A stretch of 39,078 nucleotides of DNA from an uncultured Wenzhouxiangella sp. (GTDB taxonomy: Bacteria > Pseudomonadota > Gammaproteobacteria > Xanthomonadales > Wenzhouxiangellaceae), in assembly GCA_937876395.1 (NCBI GenBank), contig CALEIM010000105.1, positions 1 to 39,078 on the forward strand, read 5' to 3'. Shown here one piece after another: positions 15,105 through 26,013 of this stretch (positions within the stretch are counted from its first letter, which is position 1; every line of letters begins with the position of its first letter). The notes beneath the pieces were generated by a model, which saw nothing but the letters and a program-made list of their open reading frames with translations, was not told where the DNA came from and searched no databases. The position numbers and the translations under genes are program-made.

Positions 15105-15131
15105 ATTATACTGCGAAATGATGTCCGTCAA
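15105..15131 (-). promoter_or_regulatory. Strong sigma70-type promoter of oleABC
   Basis: On the minus strand a perfect TATAAT (plus 15105-15110) lies 15 bases after TTGACG (plus 15126-15131), or 16 if GTTGAC is used. Transcription would start near 15098, about 60 bases before oleA. The -35 lies only 19 bases before the start of the divergent gene at 15150, so the two genes may interfere. This is the clearest promoter in the window. Confidence 0.7.
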
Positions 15132-15149
15132 CTTTCATCACTAGTCCTG

Positions 15150-16469
15150 GTGCCCACCCACACCCGCACGGCCCAAGCCATCAGCCGGGCAAGCGCTGCA
15201 CTGCGCGAGGCTGAAAGACCGCTGCGGATTCTCGGTCTGCTGGCCTGGCCGCTGGAAGTTCGTGAGCGTTTTCTTGAATCCGGGGCCCGATCCCTGCCCA
15301 GGGTTGAACGGCCCGAAGTCGATACCGCCGCAGTAGACCGCGGTCTGGTAGCCGCGCGCCCACTGATCGCCGCCAGCGGCCCGGCCCGCGAGTGGCTGGA
15401 ACGCACCGCCCATCGCCTGGCCCTGGCCAGCCGCATGTTGAACGGCATCGGCACCAGCGATTTTTTCGCCGCCTCGCGCGAACTCTACGGCGCTCCGCGC
15501 GAAGCCCTGCCCGACTCCGATACCACCCCGCTGCAGCTCGCCAGGCGCCTGCGCCGCATCATCGACGGCCTCAACCACCTTGACCTTGGGGCTCCAGCCG
15601 ACGCCAGCGCGACCGATCAGGACGTCGCCCGGCGCATGCGCGCCGCCGTGACGCGTTTTTTTGGCGACGCTGCGCCGAGCGTCGAAATCGTCGATCAGTT
15701 GTCGGCCAACACGACGGCCGGCGCTGACCGGATTCGCATCCGCGCCGGCGCGCGCTTCACCGACCGCGACGTCGACCAGCTCGTTCATCACGAAGCCGGC
15801 ATCCACGTCACCACCGCGCTTAACGGGCGCAGCCAGACGGCGCTGCCAATCCTGGCGGCCAGCCATCCGGGCACCACCCGCACCCAGGAAGGTCTGGCGG
15901 TGTTTGCCGAGTTCATTACCGGTTGCATGGACCTGGATCGACTCAGTCGCCTGGCCGACCGGGTGCTGGCTATCCAGATGGCCGTCGATGGCGCGGATTT
16001 TATCGAGGTGTATCAACACCTCCTGGCCCGCGGCGCGACGCTGAACTCGGCTTCTGGCCAGATCAGCGATCCAGACCAGCTCCAACAGGTGGCCTTCGAA
16101 CAGACCCGCCGGGTCTTTCGCGGCGGCGTGCTCGAAGGCGGTGCGCCGTTCACCAAGGATGTCGTTTATCTCGATGGCCTGCTGCGCGTGCATGATTTTC
16201 TGCGCTCGGTGGTGGCCGCCGGACGGGTGGATATTCTGCAGCTATTGTTCTGCGGCAAACTTTCATTGGCCGATCTGCCGGTGCTGTGCGAACTGGCCGG
16301 AATGGGCCTGCTCAAGGCGCCAAGGTTTCTGCCGCCGTGGGCGGCCGATCGCCGCTTCCTGGTCAGTTATCTGGCCTATTCCGGCTTTCTTGAGCGGGTA
16401 AAGATCAGCCGTGTGCAGCAGCGCTACGCCGAGCTGCTGTCATCGGCACCTACGGTGACTTTCGCCTGA
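15150..16469 (+). CDS. DUF1704 protein with QEGLA motif (flavohemoglobin expression-modulating type)
   Basis: About 439 residues. The family is named after a QEGLA motif and is annotated as modulating flavohemoglobin expression; its biochemical role is not established. Visible here are LVHHEAGIHVTTALNG and HPGTTRTQEGLAVFAEFITGCMD. The HHEAGIH histidines and the later QEGLAVFAE glutamate resemble a zinc metallopeptidase site, which is an inference. The frame is open back to 14463 across oleA, but conserved sequence begins near 15180. GTG 15150 is the best start, without a clear ribosome binding site. It is divergent from oleA. Confidence 0.78.
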   Translation: MPTHTRTAQAISRASAALREAERPLRILGLLAWPLEVRERFLESGARSLPRVERPEVDTAAVDRGLVAARPLIAASGPAREWLERTAHRLALASRMLNGIGTSDFFAASRELYGAPREALPDSDTTPLQLARRLRRIIDGLNHLDLGAPADASATDQDVARRMRAAVTRFFGDAAPSVEIVDQLSANTTAGADRIRIRAGARFTDRDVDQLVHHEAGIHVTTALNGRSQTALPILAASHPGTTRTQEGLAVFAEFITGCMDLDRLSRLADRVLAIQMAVDGADFIEVYQHLLARGATLNSASGQISDPDQLQQVAFEQTRRVFRGGVLEGGAPFTKDVVYLDGLLRVHDFLRSVVAAGRVDILQLLFCGKLSLADLPVLCELAGMGLLKAPRFLPPWAADRRFLVSYLAYSGFLERVKISRVQQRYAELLSSAPTVTFA

Positions 16470-16602
16470 GCCATTTCAGTAACGTCGGCGCTCTCGCCGG
16501 CCGATGTTCTGTGCAGCCAAAAACTGCAGCGGGTTTTCGGGTGCGTTATCATGCCGGGTCGCCGCCGCAGCGGTCCCCGAATCCAAACCCAGGAACTTCA
16601 GC

Positions 16603-18189
16603 GTGAACAACAGCAACTCCGCGACTGCGGTCGCCAAGCGCAACCTGTTTACCCGTTTTCTTGATACGGTCGAATGGCTGGGCAATCTTCTGCCCCACCC
16701 GGTGACCCTGTTTGCCCTGATCGCGGCCAGCATGGTGCTGTTGTCGGGCCTGTTTGGCTGGCTGGGCGTGTCGGTGATCGACCCGCGCCCCAGCGTGCCT
16801 GAAGGCACCACCATTGAGGCGATCAGCCTGATGAACGCCGAAGGTCTGCGCATGATCTTCGAGAACCTGGTGAGCAATTTCGTCAACTTTGCCCCCTTGG
16901 GCGTGGTGCTGGTCGCCATGCTCGGGGTCGGCGTGGCGGAAAAATCCGGCCTGCTCTCGGCCATGGTGCGCGGCATCGTGCTCAATGCGCCCAAGCATCT
17001 GGTCACCGTGGCCATCGTGTTCGCAGGCATATTGTCCAACACCGCCTCGGAAATGGGCTACGTGGTGTTGATTCCACTCGGTGGTGCGATCTTCCTGGCC
17101 CTGGGCCGGCATCCGCTGGCCGGCATGGCGGCGGCCTTTGCGGGTGTGTCCGGCGGCTACAGCGCCAATCTGCTGCTCGGCACGATTGATCCGCTGCTGG
17201 CCGGGATTACCGAGGAAGCGGCCCGACTCATTGATCCCGACTACGAGGTGTTTGCCACCGCCAACTGGTATTTCATGGTGATTTCGACCTTCCTGATCAC
17301 CATTGTCGGGTCACTGGTAACGATCTTTATTGTCGAGCCCAAGCTTGGCGAGTATGACAACACCAATGCTGACCCCAGCGTGCTCGACGATAGCCAGATG
17401 TCACCGCTGACCGGTCAGGAGAAAAAGGGCCTGCTGGTCGCCGGCGTCGGTATGCTCGCGGTGATTGGCCTGATCTGTCTGCTGGTCCTGCCCGAAAGCG
17501 GCTGGCTGCGCGATCCAGACGCCACGGGCGGCTTCCTGGCCACCAGCGGCCCGTTCTTCCGCTCCGTGGTCGCCTGGATCTTCATCTTCTTTCTGGTTAC
17601 CGGCTTCGCCTATGGGCGGGTGGTCGGCACGGTCAAAAATGACCGTGACGTCATCGACGGCATGGCCTCGGCCATTTCCACGCTCGGCCTGTACGTTGTA
17701 CTGGTGTTTTTTGCTGCCCAGTTCGTGGCCTATTTTGGCTGGAGCAACCTGGGCCTGATTACCGCAGTGACCGGTGCCGATCTGCTGCAGAACATTGGTC
17801 TGACCGGGCCACTGGTGTTTCTGTTTTTCATCATGGCCTGCGCCATCATCAACCTCAGCCTTGGCTCGGCTTCGGCTCAATGGGCGGTGTTTGCGCCGAT
17901 TTTCGTGCCCATGCTGATGATGATTGGCTATTCGCCAGAGGTCATCCAGGGCGCCTACCGGATCGGTGATTCAACCACCAACATCATCACGCCGATGATG
18001 AGCTATTTCGGCCTGATTCTGGCCTGGGCAACGCGCTACGACAAAAACTTCGGCATTGGTACAATGATTTCGACGATGCTGCCCTACTCGATCTTTTTCT
18101 TCATCACCTGGAGCGCCCTGTTTTTCCTGTGGGTGTTCGGCCTGGGCCTGCCGGTCGGTCCGGGTTCACCAACCTACTACGCCGGCTGA
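16603..18189 (+). CDS. AbgT-family transporter
   Basis: A 528-residue inner-membrane protein with about 11-13 hydrophobic segments. It has the AbgT features LFTRFLDTVEWLGNLLPHPVTLF at the N-terminus, LPLG-like MGYVVLIPLGGAIFLALGRHPLAGMAAAFAGVSGGYSANL, and near the end IINLSLGSASAQWAVFAPIFVPMLM with GDSTTNIITPMMSYFGLI. Family members import p-aminobenzoyl-glutamate, and some export sulfonamides; the substrate here is unknown. The start is GTG 16603 because AGGA lies 8-11 bases before it and conserved sequence follows. It overlaps the next gene by one base (TGATG) and so is probably co-transcribed with DUF971 and the ubi genes. Confidence 0.9.
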   Translation: MNNSNSATAVAKRNLFTRFLDTVEWLGNLLPHPVTLFALIAASMVLLSGLFGWLGVSVIDPRPSVPEGTTIEAISLMNAEGLRMIFENLVSNFVNFAPLGVVLVAMLGVGVAEKSGLLSAMVRGIVLNAPKHLVTVAIVFAGILSNTASEMGYVVLIPLGGAIFLALGRHPLAGMAAAFAGVSGGYSANLLLGTIDPLLAGITEEAARLIDPDYEVFATANWYFMVISTFLITIVGSLVTIFIVEPKLGEYDNTNADPSVLDDSQMSPLTGQEKKGLLVAGVGMLAVIGLICLLVLPESGWLRDPDATGGFLATSGPFFRSVVAWIFIFFLVTGFAYGRVVGTVKNDRDVIDGMASAISTLGLYVVLVFFAAQFVAYFGWSNLGLITAVTGADLLQNIGLTGPLVFLFFIMACAIINLSLGSASAQWAVFAPIFVPMLMMIGYSPEVIQGAYRIGDSTTNIITPMMSYFGLILAWATRYDKNFGIGTMISTMLPYSIFFFITWSALFFLWVFGLGLPVGPGSPTYYAG

Positions 18190-18536
18190 TGAACAACGCA
18201 CCTGAACCGGTCGAGATTCGCCTGGAGCGCTCGCGCCGAATGCTGGTTGCAAGCTTCGACGATGGCGCCAGCTTCGAGCTGCCCTGCGAGTATCTGCGCC
18301 TGCATTCGCCGTCGGCCGAGGTGCGCGGCCACGGTCTGTCGGAACCAAAACTGATGACCGGCAAGGAGTCGGTCAACATCAGCCGGATCGAGCCGATCGG
18401 CAGCTACGCCGTGCAGCTTGTGTTTGACGATGGCCACGATTCAGGCATCTATTCCTGGGCCTTTCTGTACGAGCTCGGCGTTAATATGCAGGCCAATCTG
18501 GAGCGCTACGCCAAGCGGCTGCGCGAACAGGGCTGA
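18189..18536 (+). CDS. DUF971 protein (gamma-butyrobetaine hydroxylase N-terminal-like domain)
   Basis: A 115-residue single-domain protein. The conserved features are VEIRLERSRRMLVASFDDGASFELPCEYLRLHSPSAEVRGHG, then IEPIGSYAVQLVFDDGHDSGIYSWAFLYELG. The fold resembles the N-terminal domain of gamma-butyrobetaine hydroxylase, and the function is unknown. ATG 18189 shares its A with the AbgT stop. In many related bacteria this gene sits between hslVU and ubiE. It keeps its place before ubiE here, but the gene before it is a transporter. The 85 bases up to ubiE hold no obvious terminator. Confidence 0.88.
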   Translation: MNNAPEPVEIRLERSRRMLVASFDDGASFELPCEYLRLHSPSAEVRGHGLSEPKLMTGKESVNISRIEPIGSYAVQLVFDDGHDSGIYSWAFLYELGVNMQANLERYAKRLREQG

Positions 18537-18621
18537 GGTCGGCTCACTGCCGGAGATTTCCCCATCGACGATCGGTGTAAGCTGTGGAGCCGACTTTGGA
18601 GCCAAGCGGCAGAGGCATGAA

Positions 18622-19347
18622 ATGAGTGATTTTGGATACCGCGAGGTGTCACCAGAAGAAAAAACCCGCCTGGTCGGTCGGGTGTTCACCTCAGTCGCCA
18701 GGCGCTACGACCTGATGAACGATCTGATGAGCCTTGGGGTTCATCGCCTCTGGAAGCGCCATTTCGTGGCCAGCAGCGGCATTCGTTCGGGCCAGCGCCT
18801 GCTCGACCTGGCCGGCGGCACCGGCGACATTGCCCACCTGGCCCGCCAGCGCGGCGCCGAAGTTCTGGTCGCCGATATCAATCGCGACATGCTGCTGACC
18901 GGTCGCTCGCGAATGGACTCAATCGGGATGGTTGAAGGCCTGGAATGGCTGCAGGTCAATGCCGAAGCCTTACCGTTTCGGTCCGCGCAGTTCGATCATC
19001 TGACCATCGCTTTTGGCCTGCGCAACGTCACCTGGCGCGAGCGCGCGCTGGCTGAAATGCAGCGCGTGCTCAAACCCGGCGGGCGAGTGCATATTCTGGA
19101 GTTTTCCAAGGTCGGCCTGCCCGCTCTGGCCAAGCTCTATGACGGCTGGTCATTCCAGGTGCTGCCGCGTCTGGGCGCGCGGATTGCCGGTGACGCCGAA
19201 AGCTACCAATACCTGGCCGAGTCGATCCGACGCTTTCCGGATCAGGACAGCCTGGCCGAGGAAATGCGCGCCGCCGGATTCGAGCGGGTCGGCTGGCAGA
19301 ACCTTTCCGCCGGAATCTGCGCCATCCATCGCGGCGCCAAAACCTGA
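18622..19347 (+). CDS. ubiE: UbiE, C-methyltransferase of ubiquinone/menaquinone synthesis
   Basis: A 241-residue SAM-dependent methyltransferase that methylates the ring carbon of 2-octaprenyl-6-methoxy-benzoquinol (and demethylmenaquinol where present). The N-terminal signature VGRVFTSVARRYDLMNDLMSLGVHRLWKR is at 18-46, the SAM loop DLAGGTGDIA near 75, DINRDML near 95, and FGLRNVTWRERALAEMQRVLKPGGR is the second family signature. The start is ATG 18622 with AGAGG shortly before it; the frame above has no homology. It overlaps ubiJ by one base. Confidence 0.95.
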   Translation: MSDFGYREVSPEEKTRLVGRVFTSVARRYDLMNDLMSLGVHRLWKRHFVASSGIRSGQRLLDLAGGTGDIAHLARQRGAEVLVADINRDMLLTGRSRMDSIGMVEGLEWLQVNAEALPFRSAQFDHLTIAFGLRNVTWRERALAEMQRVLKPGGRVHILEFSKVGLPALAKLYDGWSFQVLPRLGARIAGDAESYQYLAESIRRFPDQDSLAEEMRAAGFERVGWQNLSAGICAIHRGAKT

Positions 19348-19958
19348 TGAGCCGCTACCTGACACCGCTGCCGGCCCTGTTGGCGGGGGCTGTTGAGGCC
19401 GCGATCAATCGCGCGATTGCCCTGGATGAAACGGCCGGCAAACGGCTGAAACCGCTGATCAACAAGCGCGTCCTCGTCGATCTCAAAGGCCTGGGAATCG
19501 AGCTGCATTTTGCCGGCAGCGAAGATCGCATCGCGGTCAGCGCCGAGTCCGACACGACCGCCGACACCACCATCAGCGGCACACCGCTGGCGCTGCTGAT
19601 CATGGCCGTGCCCGACTGGCGCTCGGCTGGCAGCGGGGTACGTATCGAGGGCGACGCCGGCGCAGCCCAGGCCTTTGAAAAGCTGCTCCGCCACCTCGAT
19701 CCGGACTGGGAAGCGGCCTTTGTCCAGCGCTTCGGTGCACTGTTCGGCCATCAGCTCTGGCGTCTGCTGGCCGATGGCCGGGAGGCCGCGCGCCATCTGT
19801 CGCAAACCAGCGCCGACCAGGCCGGACACTTTCTGCGCGAGGAGTCGGGCCTGCTGGCCAACGCCGCGGAGGTCGAGACCTTCATTCGCGAAGTCGACGA
19901 ACTGCGCGAAGCGGTAGACCGTCTGGAGCGGCGGGTCCAGCACCGGAGTCCGGCGTGA
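19347..19958 (+). CDS. ubiJ: UbiJ, SCP2-domain accessory factor of ubiquinone synthesis
   Basis: A 203-residue protein encoded between ubiE and ubiB, the canonical place of ubiJ. An SCP2-like lipid-binding domain occupies roughly 15-110 (KRLKPLINKRVLVDLKGLGIELHFAG through TTISGTPLALLIMA and GVRIEGDAGAAQAFEKLLRHLDPDWE), followed by a charged helical, probably coiled-coil end (VETFIREVDELREAVDRLERRV). UbiJ binds the ubiquinone precursor tail and holds the soluble Ubi enzyme complex together with UbiK. ATG 19347 overlaps the ubiE stop, and the stop overlaps ubiB by 4 bases. Confidence 0.88.
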   Translation: MSRYLTPLPALLAGAVEAAINRAIALDETAGKRLKPLINKRVLVDLKGLGIELHFAGSEDRIAVSAESDTTADTTISGTPLALLIMAVPDWRSAGSGVRIEGDAGAAQAFEKLLRHLDPDWEAAFVQRFGALFGHQLWRLLADGREAARHLSQTSADQAGHFLREESGLLANAAEVETFIREVDELREAVDRLERRVQHRSPA

Positions 19959-21613
19959 TTGCCAGAGCCGCCCGCCTGACCGGGATGGCCCTGATCCTGG
20001 CCCGCTACCGGCTGGATGAACTGCTCGTTGCCCTGCCGCCGCTGAAGTTTGCGCGCATTATTCGCGTTCTGCCCTGGGGGCGCCGCCGGGTGCGTGATCT
20101 CCCGCGCGGAGCGCGCCTGCGCCTGGCGCTGCAGGAGCTCGGCCCGATCTACGTCAAGTTTGGCCAGATTCTTTCGACCCGCCGCGACCTGCTGCCCACA
20201 GACATCGCCGACGAGCTTTCCGGCTTGCAAGATGCCGTACCGCCGTTCCCGTCCGACCAGGCCCGAGAGATCATCGAGTCGCAGCTTGGCGGCCTGATCG
20301 AAACTCTGTTTGACGACTTCGAGGACCAGCCGCTGGCATCGGCCTCGATTGCCCAGGTCCACGCCGCCCGGCTCAAATCCGGCGAGCGGGTGGTGGTCAA
20401 GGTTGTCCGACCCGGCATCGAGCGTCAGATCCGCCGCGATCTGGAGCTGCTCCACGCGATGGCGCGCCTGGTCCGGCGCTACCATCCGGAAGGCGAGCGC
20501 ATTCGCCCCGACGACATCGTCGATGAGTTTGGCCGAGTCCTTCATCGTGAGCTCGACATGCAGGCCGAAGCGGCCAATGCCTCATTGCTCCGGCGCAATT
20601 TCGAGGATTCCAAAGACCTCTACATCCCGGCCATCCACTGGCCGCTGACCGCCGCCCGAGTGCTGGTCATGGAGCGCGTCGAAGGGGTGCCGGTCAGGGA
20701 CATTGCCGAGCTCAAACGCCGCAATGTCAATCTCGAACGCCTTGGCCGACGCGCCATTAGAGTGTTCTACGGCCAGGTTTTTCGCGACAACCTGTTTCAC
20801 GCCGACATGCATCCGGGCAACCTGCTGGTCGACACCTCCAGGCCCGACGACCCGACCTGGATTGCGCTGGATTTCGGCATCGTCGAAAGCCTCGGCGATG
20901 AGGATCTCTACTACATCGGCGAAAACTTTCTGGCCATCTTCAACCGCGATTACCGGCGCGTCGCCGAACTTCACGTCGAGGCCGGCTGGGTTCCGGCCGA
21001 CACCCGGATCGATCAGTTGGCCGCCGCGGCGCGCACGGTCGGCGAGCCGAACTTTACCCGCCCGCTCGAACAGGTGTCCTTTGCCGAAATGGTCATCGCG
21101 CTGTTCTCTGTCGCCCGGCAGTTTCACCTGACCCTGCAGCCGCAGCTCATCATGCTGCAAAAAACCCTGCTCAATATCGAAGGACTGGGCCGCGAACTCT
21201 ATCCGCGCCTGAACATCTGGGAGGTGGCCAAGCCGGAGCTTGAAGCGATTTTTGCCGAACGCTACGGCCTGTCGCGCACCGCCCGCCGCCTGATGCGCGA
21301 ACTGCCAGGCTGGCTGGCGCGCGGCCCGGAGCTGCCAGACCTGATACACGACTACCTGAAACAGGCCCGGCTCGGCCAGTTCAGGGTGCGCATCGATTCA
21401 ACTGATCTCGAACAGCTAAGCGGCCAGCTCCAGCACCACAACCGTCGCCTGCCCAGCGCCATTATTGCTGCCGCCCTGCTGGTCAGCGGCGCGCTGCTCG
21501 CCGCCTGGCAGGTCGGCCCGGACTGGAACGGGCACTCTCTGCCGGCGGTCGCTGCCGGCCTGTCCGGCCTGCTGCTGGCCTGGCGAAGCTGGCGGCTGCC
21601 ACGCCGGCGCTAA
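19955..21613 (+). CDS. ubiB: UbiB, ABC1/ADCK-family atypical kinase of ubiquinone synthesis
   Basis: A 552-residue membrane-associated kinase-like ATPase needed for ubiquinone synthesis. The family motif KFGQ is at 68-71 (LGPIYVKFGQILSTRRDLLP), followed by the ASIAQVHAA loop, the lysine in VVVKVVRPGI, the catalytic HADMHPGNLLVD and ALDFGI. Two C-terminal transmembrane segments follow (AIIAAALLVSGALLAAW and AVAAGLSGLLLAW). GTG 19955 overlaps the ubiJ stop as GTGA. Its 3' end faces the phosphopantetheinyl transferase with 17 bases between. Confidence 0.95.
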   Translation: MIARAARLTGMALILARYRLDELLVALPPLKFARIIRVLPWGRRRVRDLPRGARLRLALQELGPIYVKFGQILSTRRDLLPTDIADELSGLQDAVPPFPSDQAREIIESQLGGLIETLFDDFEDQPLASASIAQVHAARLKSGERVVVKVVRPGIERQIRRDLELLHAMARLVRRYHPEGERIRPDDIVDEFGRVLHRELDMQAEAANASLLRRNFEDSKDLYIPAIHWPLTAARVLVMERVEGVPVRDIAELKRRNVNLERLGRRAIRVFYGQVFRDNLFHADMHPGNLLVDTSRPDDPTWIALDFGIVESLGDEDLYYIGENFLAIFNRDYRRVAELHVEAGWVPADTRIDQLAAAARTVGEPNFTRPLEQVSFAEMVIALFSVARQFHLTLQPQLIMLQKTLLNIEGLGRELYPRLNIWEVAKPELEAIFAERYGLSRTARRLMRELPGWLARGPELPDLIHDYLKQARLGQFRVRIDSTDLEQLSGQLQHHNRRLPSAIIAAALLVSGALLAAWQVGPDWNGHSLPAVAAGLSGLLLAWRSWRLPRRR

Positions 21614-21630
21614 ACGAGCCTGGCCCGAAT

Positions 21631-22344
21631 TCATGAAACTTCCGCGCTGGTCTCGAGCCGGAACAGGCGGAGCTGATCGACGACGCCCGGAACGGCCAGG
21701 TGGCCGTACAGGCCATCGACCAAACGCAGGGTTTCCAGGTGCCATTGAGCGGGTGCCGGCCAGTCCTCGGGCAGGCGGCGCGGCTTTGGCGGCTGCCAGT
21801 CCAGCTCGATCTTTCCAAGCTGGCCAGCCAGGCCGCAGCCCATCGCCTTGACCAGCGCCTCGCGGGCCGTCCACTGGCACAGAAACTGGCGCGAGCGAAA
21901 CGGCTCATCAAGCCCGTTCAGCCAGGCTGATTCAGGCGGCGAAAGGAAGCGCTTGGCCAGCAATCGCGCCCGGGGCAGAACCCGACCGGTTTCGATATCG
22001 ATGCCGAGCGGCACTTCGCGGCCAATGGCCACTGTCAGCCAGGGGCCGGAGTGGGATACATTGAACTCCACACCCAGCTCGGCATGGTCACCGCCCAAAC
22101 GCGGCTTGCCGCGCGCTTCGCGGATCAGTCGAATGGCTTTACCGGGGCAGTCAAGATACGCGCCCAGGAGCAAACGCAGAATAAACTGCTGACGAATGCG
22201 TTGGCGCTGCACGGCCGCCCTCCGGCTGGCGTTGCCCGATGGCAGCGGATCAAGCGGCAGCCTGTCCAGATCGATGAGCCATACGTCCACCGTGCCGCTC
22301 GTCGGCAGTTGGCGTGAACGAAGCGGAAAGCTGAGCGTTTCCAT
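21631..22344 (-). CDS. 4'-phosphopantetheinyl transferase, Sfp type
   Basis: A 237-residue two-lobed enzyme that transfers phosphopantetheine from CoA to carrier proteins. Key parts are NVSHSG at 95-100, the magnesium site GIDIE at 114-118 and WTAREALVKA at 158-167. The size and layout are Sfp/Gsp-like rather than the short AcpS type, so it may serve polyketide, peptide or fatty acid carriers. No carrier protein gene is visible nearby. It is probably co-transcribed with the Nudix gene upstream, 5 bases away. Confidence 0.88.
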   Translation of the reverse strand: METLSFPLRSRQLPTSGTVDVWLIDLDRLPLDPLPSGNASRRAAVQRQRIRQQFILRLLLGAYLDCPGKAIRLIREARGKPRLGGDHAELGVEFNVSHSGPWLTVAIGREVPLGIDIETGRVLPRARLLAKRFLSPPESAWLNGLDEPFRSRQFLCQWTAREALVKAMGCGLAGQLGKIELDWQPPKPRRLPEDWPAPAQWHLETLRLVDGLYGHLAVPGVVDQLRLFRLETSAEVS

Positions 22345-22349
22345 TCAGG

Positions 22350-22756
22350 TCAAGCCCCGGCCATGCCCAGCACGGCCACGATCGGGCGATCGGCGGCAGG
22401 CATCGCCAGGTCTTTCATGTCCGCAGGCTCAAACCAGTTCAAGGGCTGGCCCTCCAGGCCCTGCGGCTGCCCGTGCCAGACCTCGATATCAAACAGGTAC
22501 AGGCGCACGGCCTGGGTGGGGTAGGCATAGCTCAGCGACAGCCAGTGCCGGGCGCGCATCACCTGAATGCCGAGCTCTTCGCGTAGCTCGCGGAACAAAG
22601 CGGTCTGGTTGCTTTCGTTCAACTCGCGCTTGCCGCCGGGAAATTCCCAGCAGCCGCCCAGGTGTTTGTCCGCGGCGCGCTGTGTGAGCAGAACGCGGCC
22701 GCGGTCATCGCGCAGAACGCCGGCGACGACGTGAATCGGAATGTCCGCGTGCGATC

Positions 22757-22778
<22 letters not shown>
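22350..22778 (-). CDS. mutT: Nudix hydrolase, MutT type (8-oxo-dGTP clean-up)
   Basis: A 142-residue Nudix protein. The Nudix box occupies 48-71: GGKRELNES followed by RELREELGI, with the conserved G, E, REL and EE. HVVAGVLRDDRGRVLLTQR before it and LGGCWEFPGGK are as in MutT, which hydrolyses 8-oxo-dGTP and prevents A to C changes. It follows secA, a common order in gammaproteobacteria, and its ATG lies 22 bases inside the secA end. No ThiE-like C-terminal domain is fused. Confidence 0.85.
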
Positions 22779-25471
<2,693 letters not shown>

Positions 25472-25630
25472 GAATCGTCCGTTGGTCGAAAGAAGTGGCT
25501 CTTTAGGAAAGCTGTTTCTGGGGTAATTACGTTGGGTCGGCACCGCAAGGGCGCAAGGACAGCCTGTTATTGTAGCTTGCCGCCGCGGTACACTGCATCT
25601 TTTCGGCTCTTCGAGAAGGATTCAACACCC

Positions 25631-25942
25631 GTGACCCGGTTCTCGCGCCCCGAGCGCGCCGTTGCAGAAATCAGCCAGCGACATGAGGGCCTGTCCCGGC
25701 TGCTGGCCACGGCGCGCGAGCTTGACCGGCTCGACGCCCGACTGCGCCAGGTGCTGCCGGGCAGCATGCGCGACCATATCGGCCTGGCGTGCATCGAGGG
25801 TGACACTCTGGTATTGGCGGCCAGCACCCCGGCCTGGGCCAGCCGCGCCCGGCTGATGGCCGATGACCTGCTCGGCGAGGCCAGGCGCGACGGCGCGATA
25901 GAGCTGAACACGGCGCGGGTAATTGTGGTGCCCGAGCTGTAA
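25631..25942 (+). CDS. DciA-like protein (DUF721)
   Basis: A 103-residue protein with an N-terminal helix (AVAEISQRHEGLSRLLATARELDRLDARLRQVLPGSMRDHI) and a small domain GLACIEGDTLVLAASTPAWASRARLMADDLL. This is the DUF721/DciA pattern. DciA loads the replicative helicase DnaB in bacteria lacking DnaC. Finding the gene between lpxC and secA is a common arrangement in this class. The start is GTG 25631 with AGAAGGA 10-16 bases before it; the frame open from 25223 lies inside secA and is not coding. It is convergent with lpxC. Confidence 0.82.
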   Translation: MTRFSRPERAVAEISQRHEGLSRLLATARELDRLDARLRQVLPGSMRDHIGLACIEGDTLVLAASTPAWASRARLMADDLLGEARRDGAIELNTARVIVVPEL

Positions 25943-25970
25943 ACGGGCCATCGGCCGGCGGCTAAAAACA

Positions 25971-25990
25971 ACGGGCGCCGCAGCGCCCGT
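25971..25990 (-). terminator. Rho-independent terminator of the lpxC/dcw transcript
   Basis: ACGGGCGC (25971-25978) pairs perfectly with GCGCCCGT (25983-25990) around a 4-base loop. On the minus strand the hairpin is followed by TGTTTTTAG, so it ends transcription coming from lpxC. On the plus strand the downstream CTTGG is not T-rich, so it should act weakly on dciA. It lies 23 bases after the lpxC stop. Confidence 0.8.
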
Positions 25991-26013
25991 CTTGGCAAAT
26001 CCTGGTTGGCTGC

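Noticed and set aside
14463..15149. Long N-terminal extension of the DUF1704 protein
   Set aside because: The extension is antisense to oleA and has no DUF1704 resemblance. It merely stays open because of codon bias.
16486..16499. CGGCG/CGCCG hairpin after the DUF1704 gene
   Set aside because: The stem is short and no T-run follows; such stems are common by chance in GC-rich DNA.
21616..22344. Idea that the phosphopantetheinyl transferase belongs to the olefin pathway
   Set aside because: OleA uses acyl-CoA and needs no carrier protein, and the gene is far from oleABC and grouped with mutT and secA.
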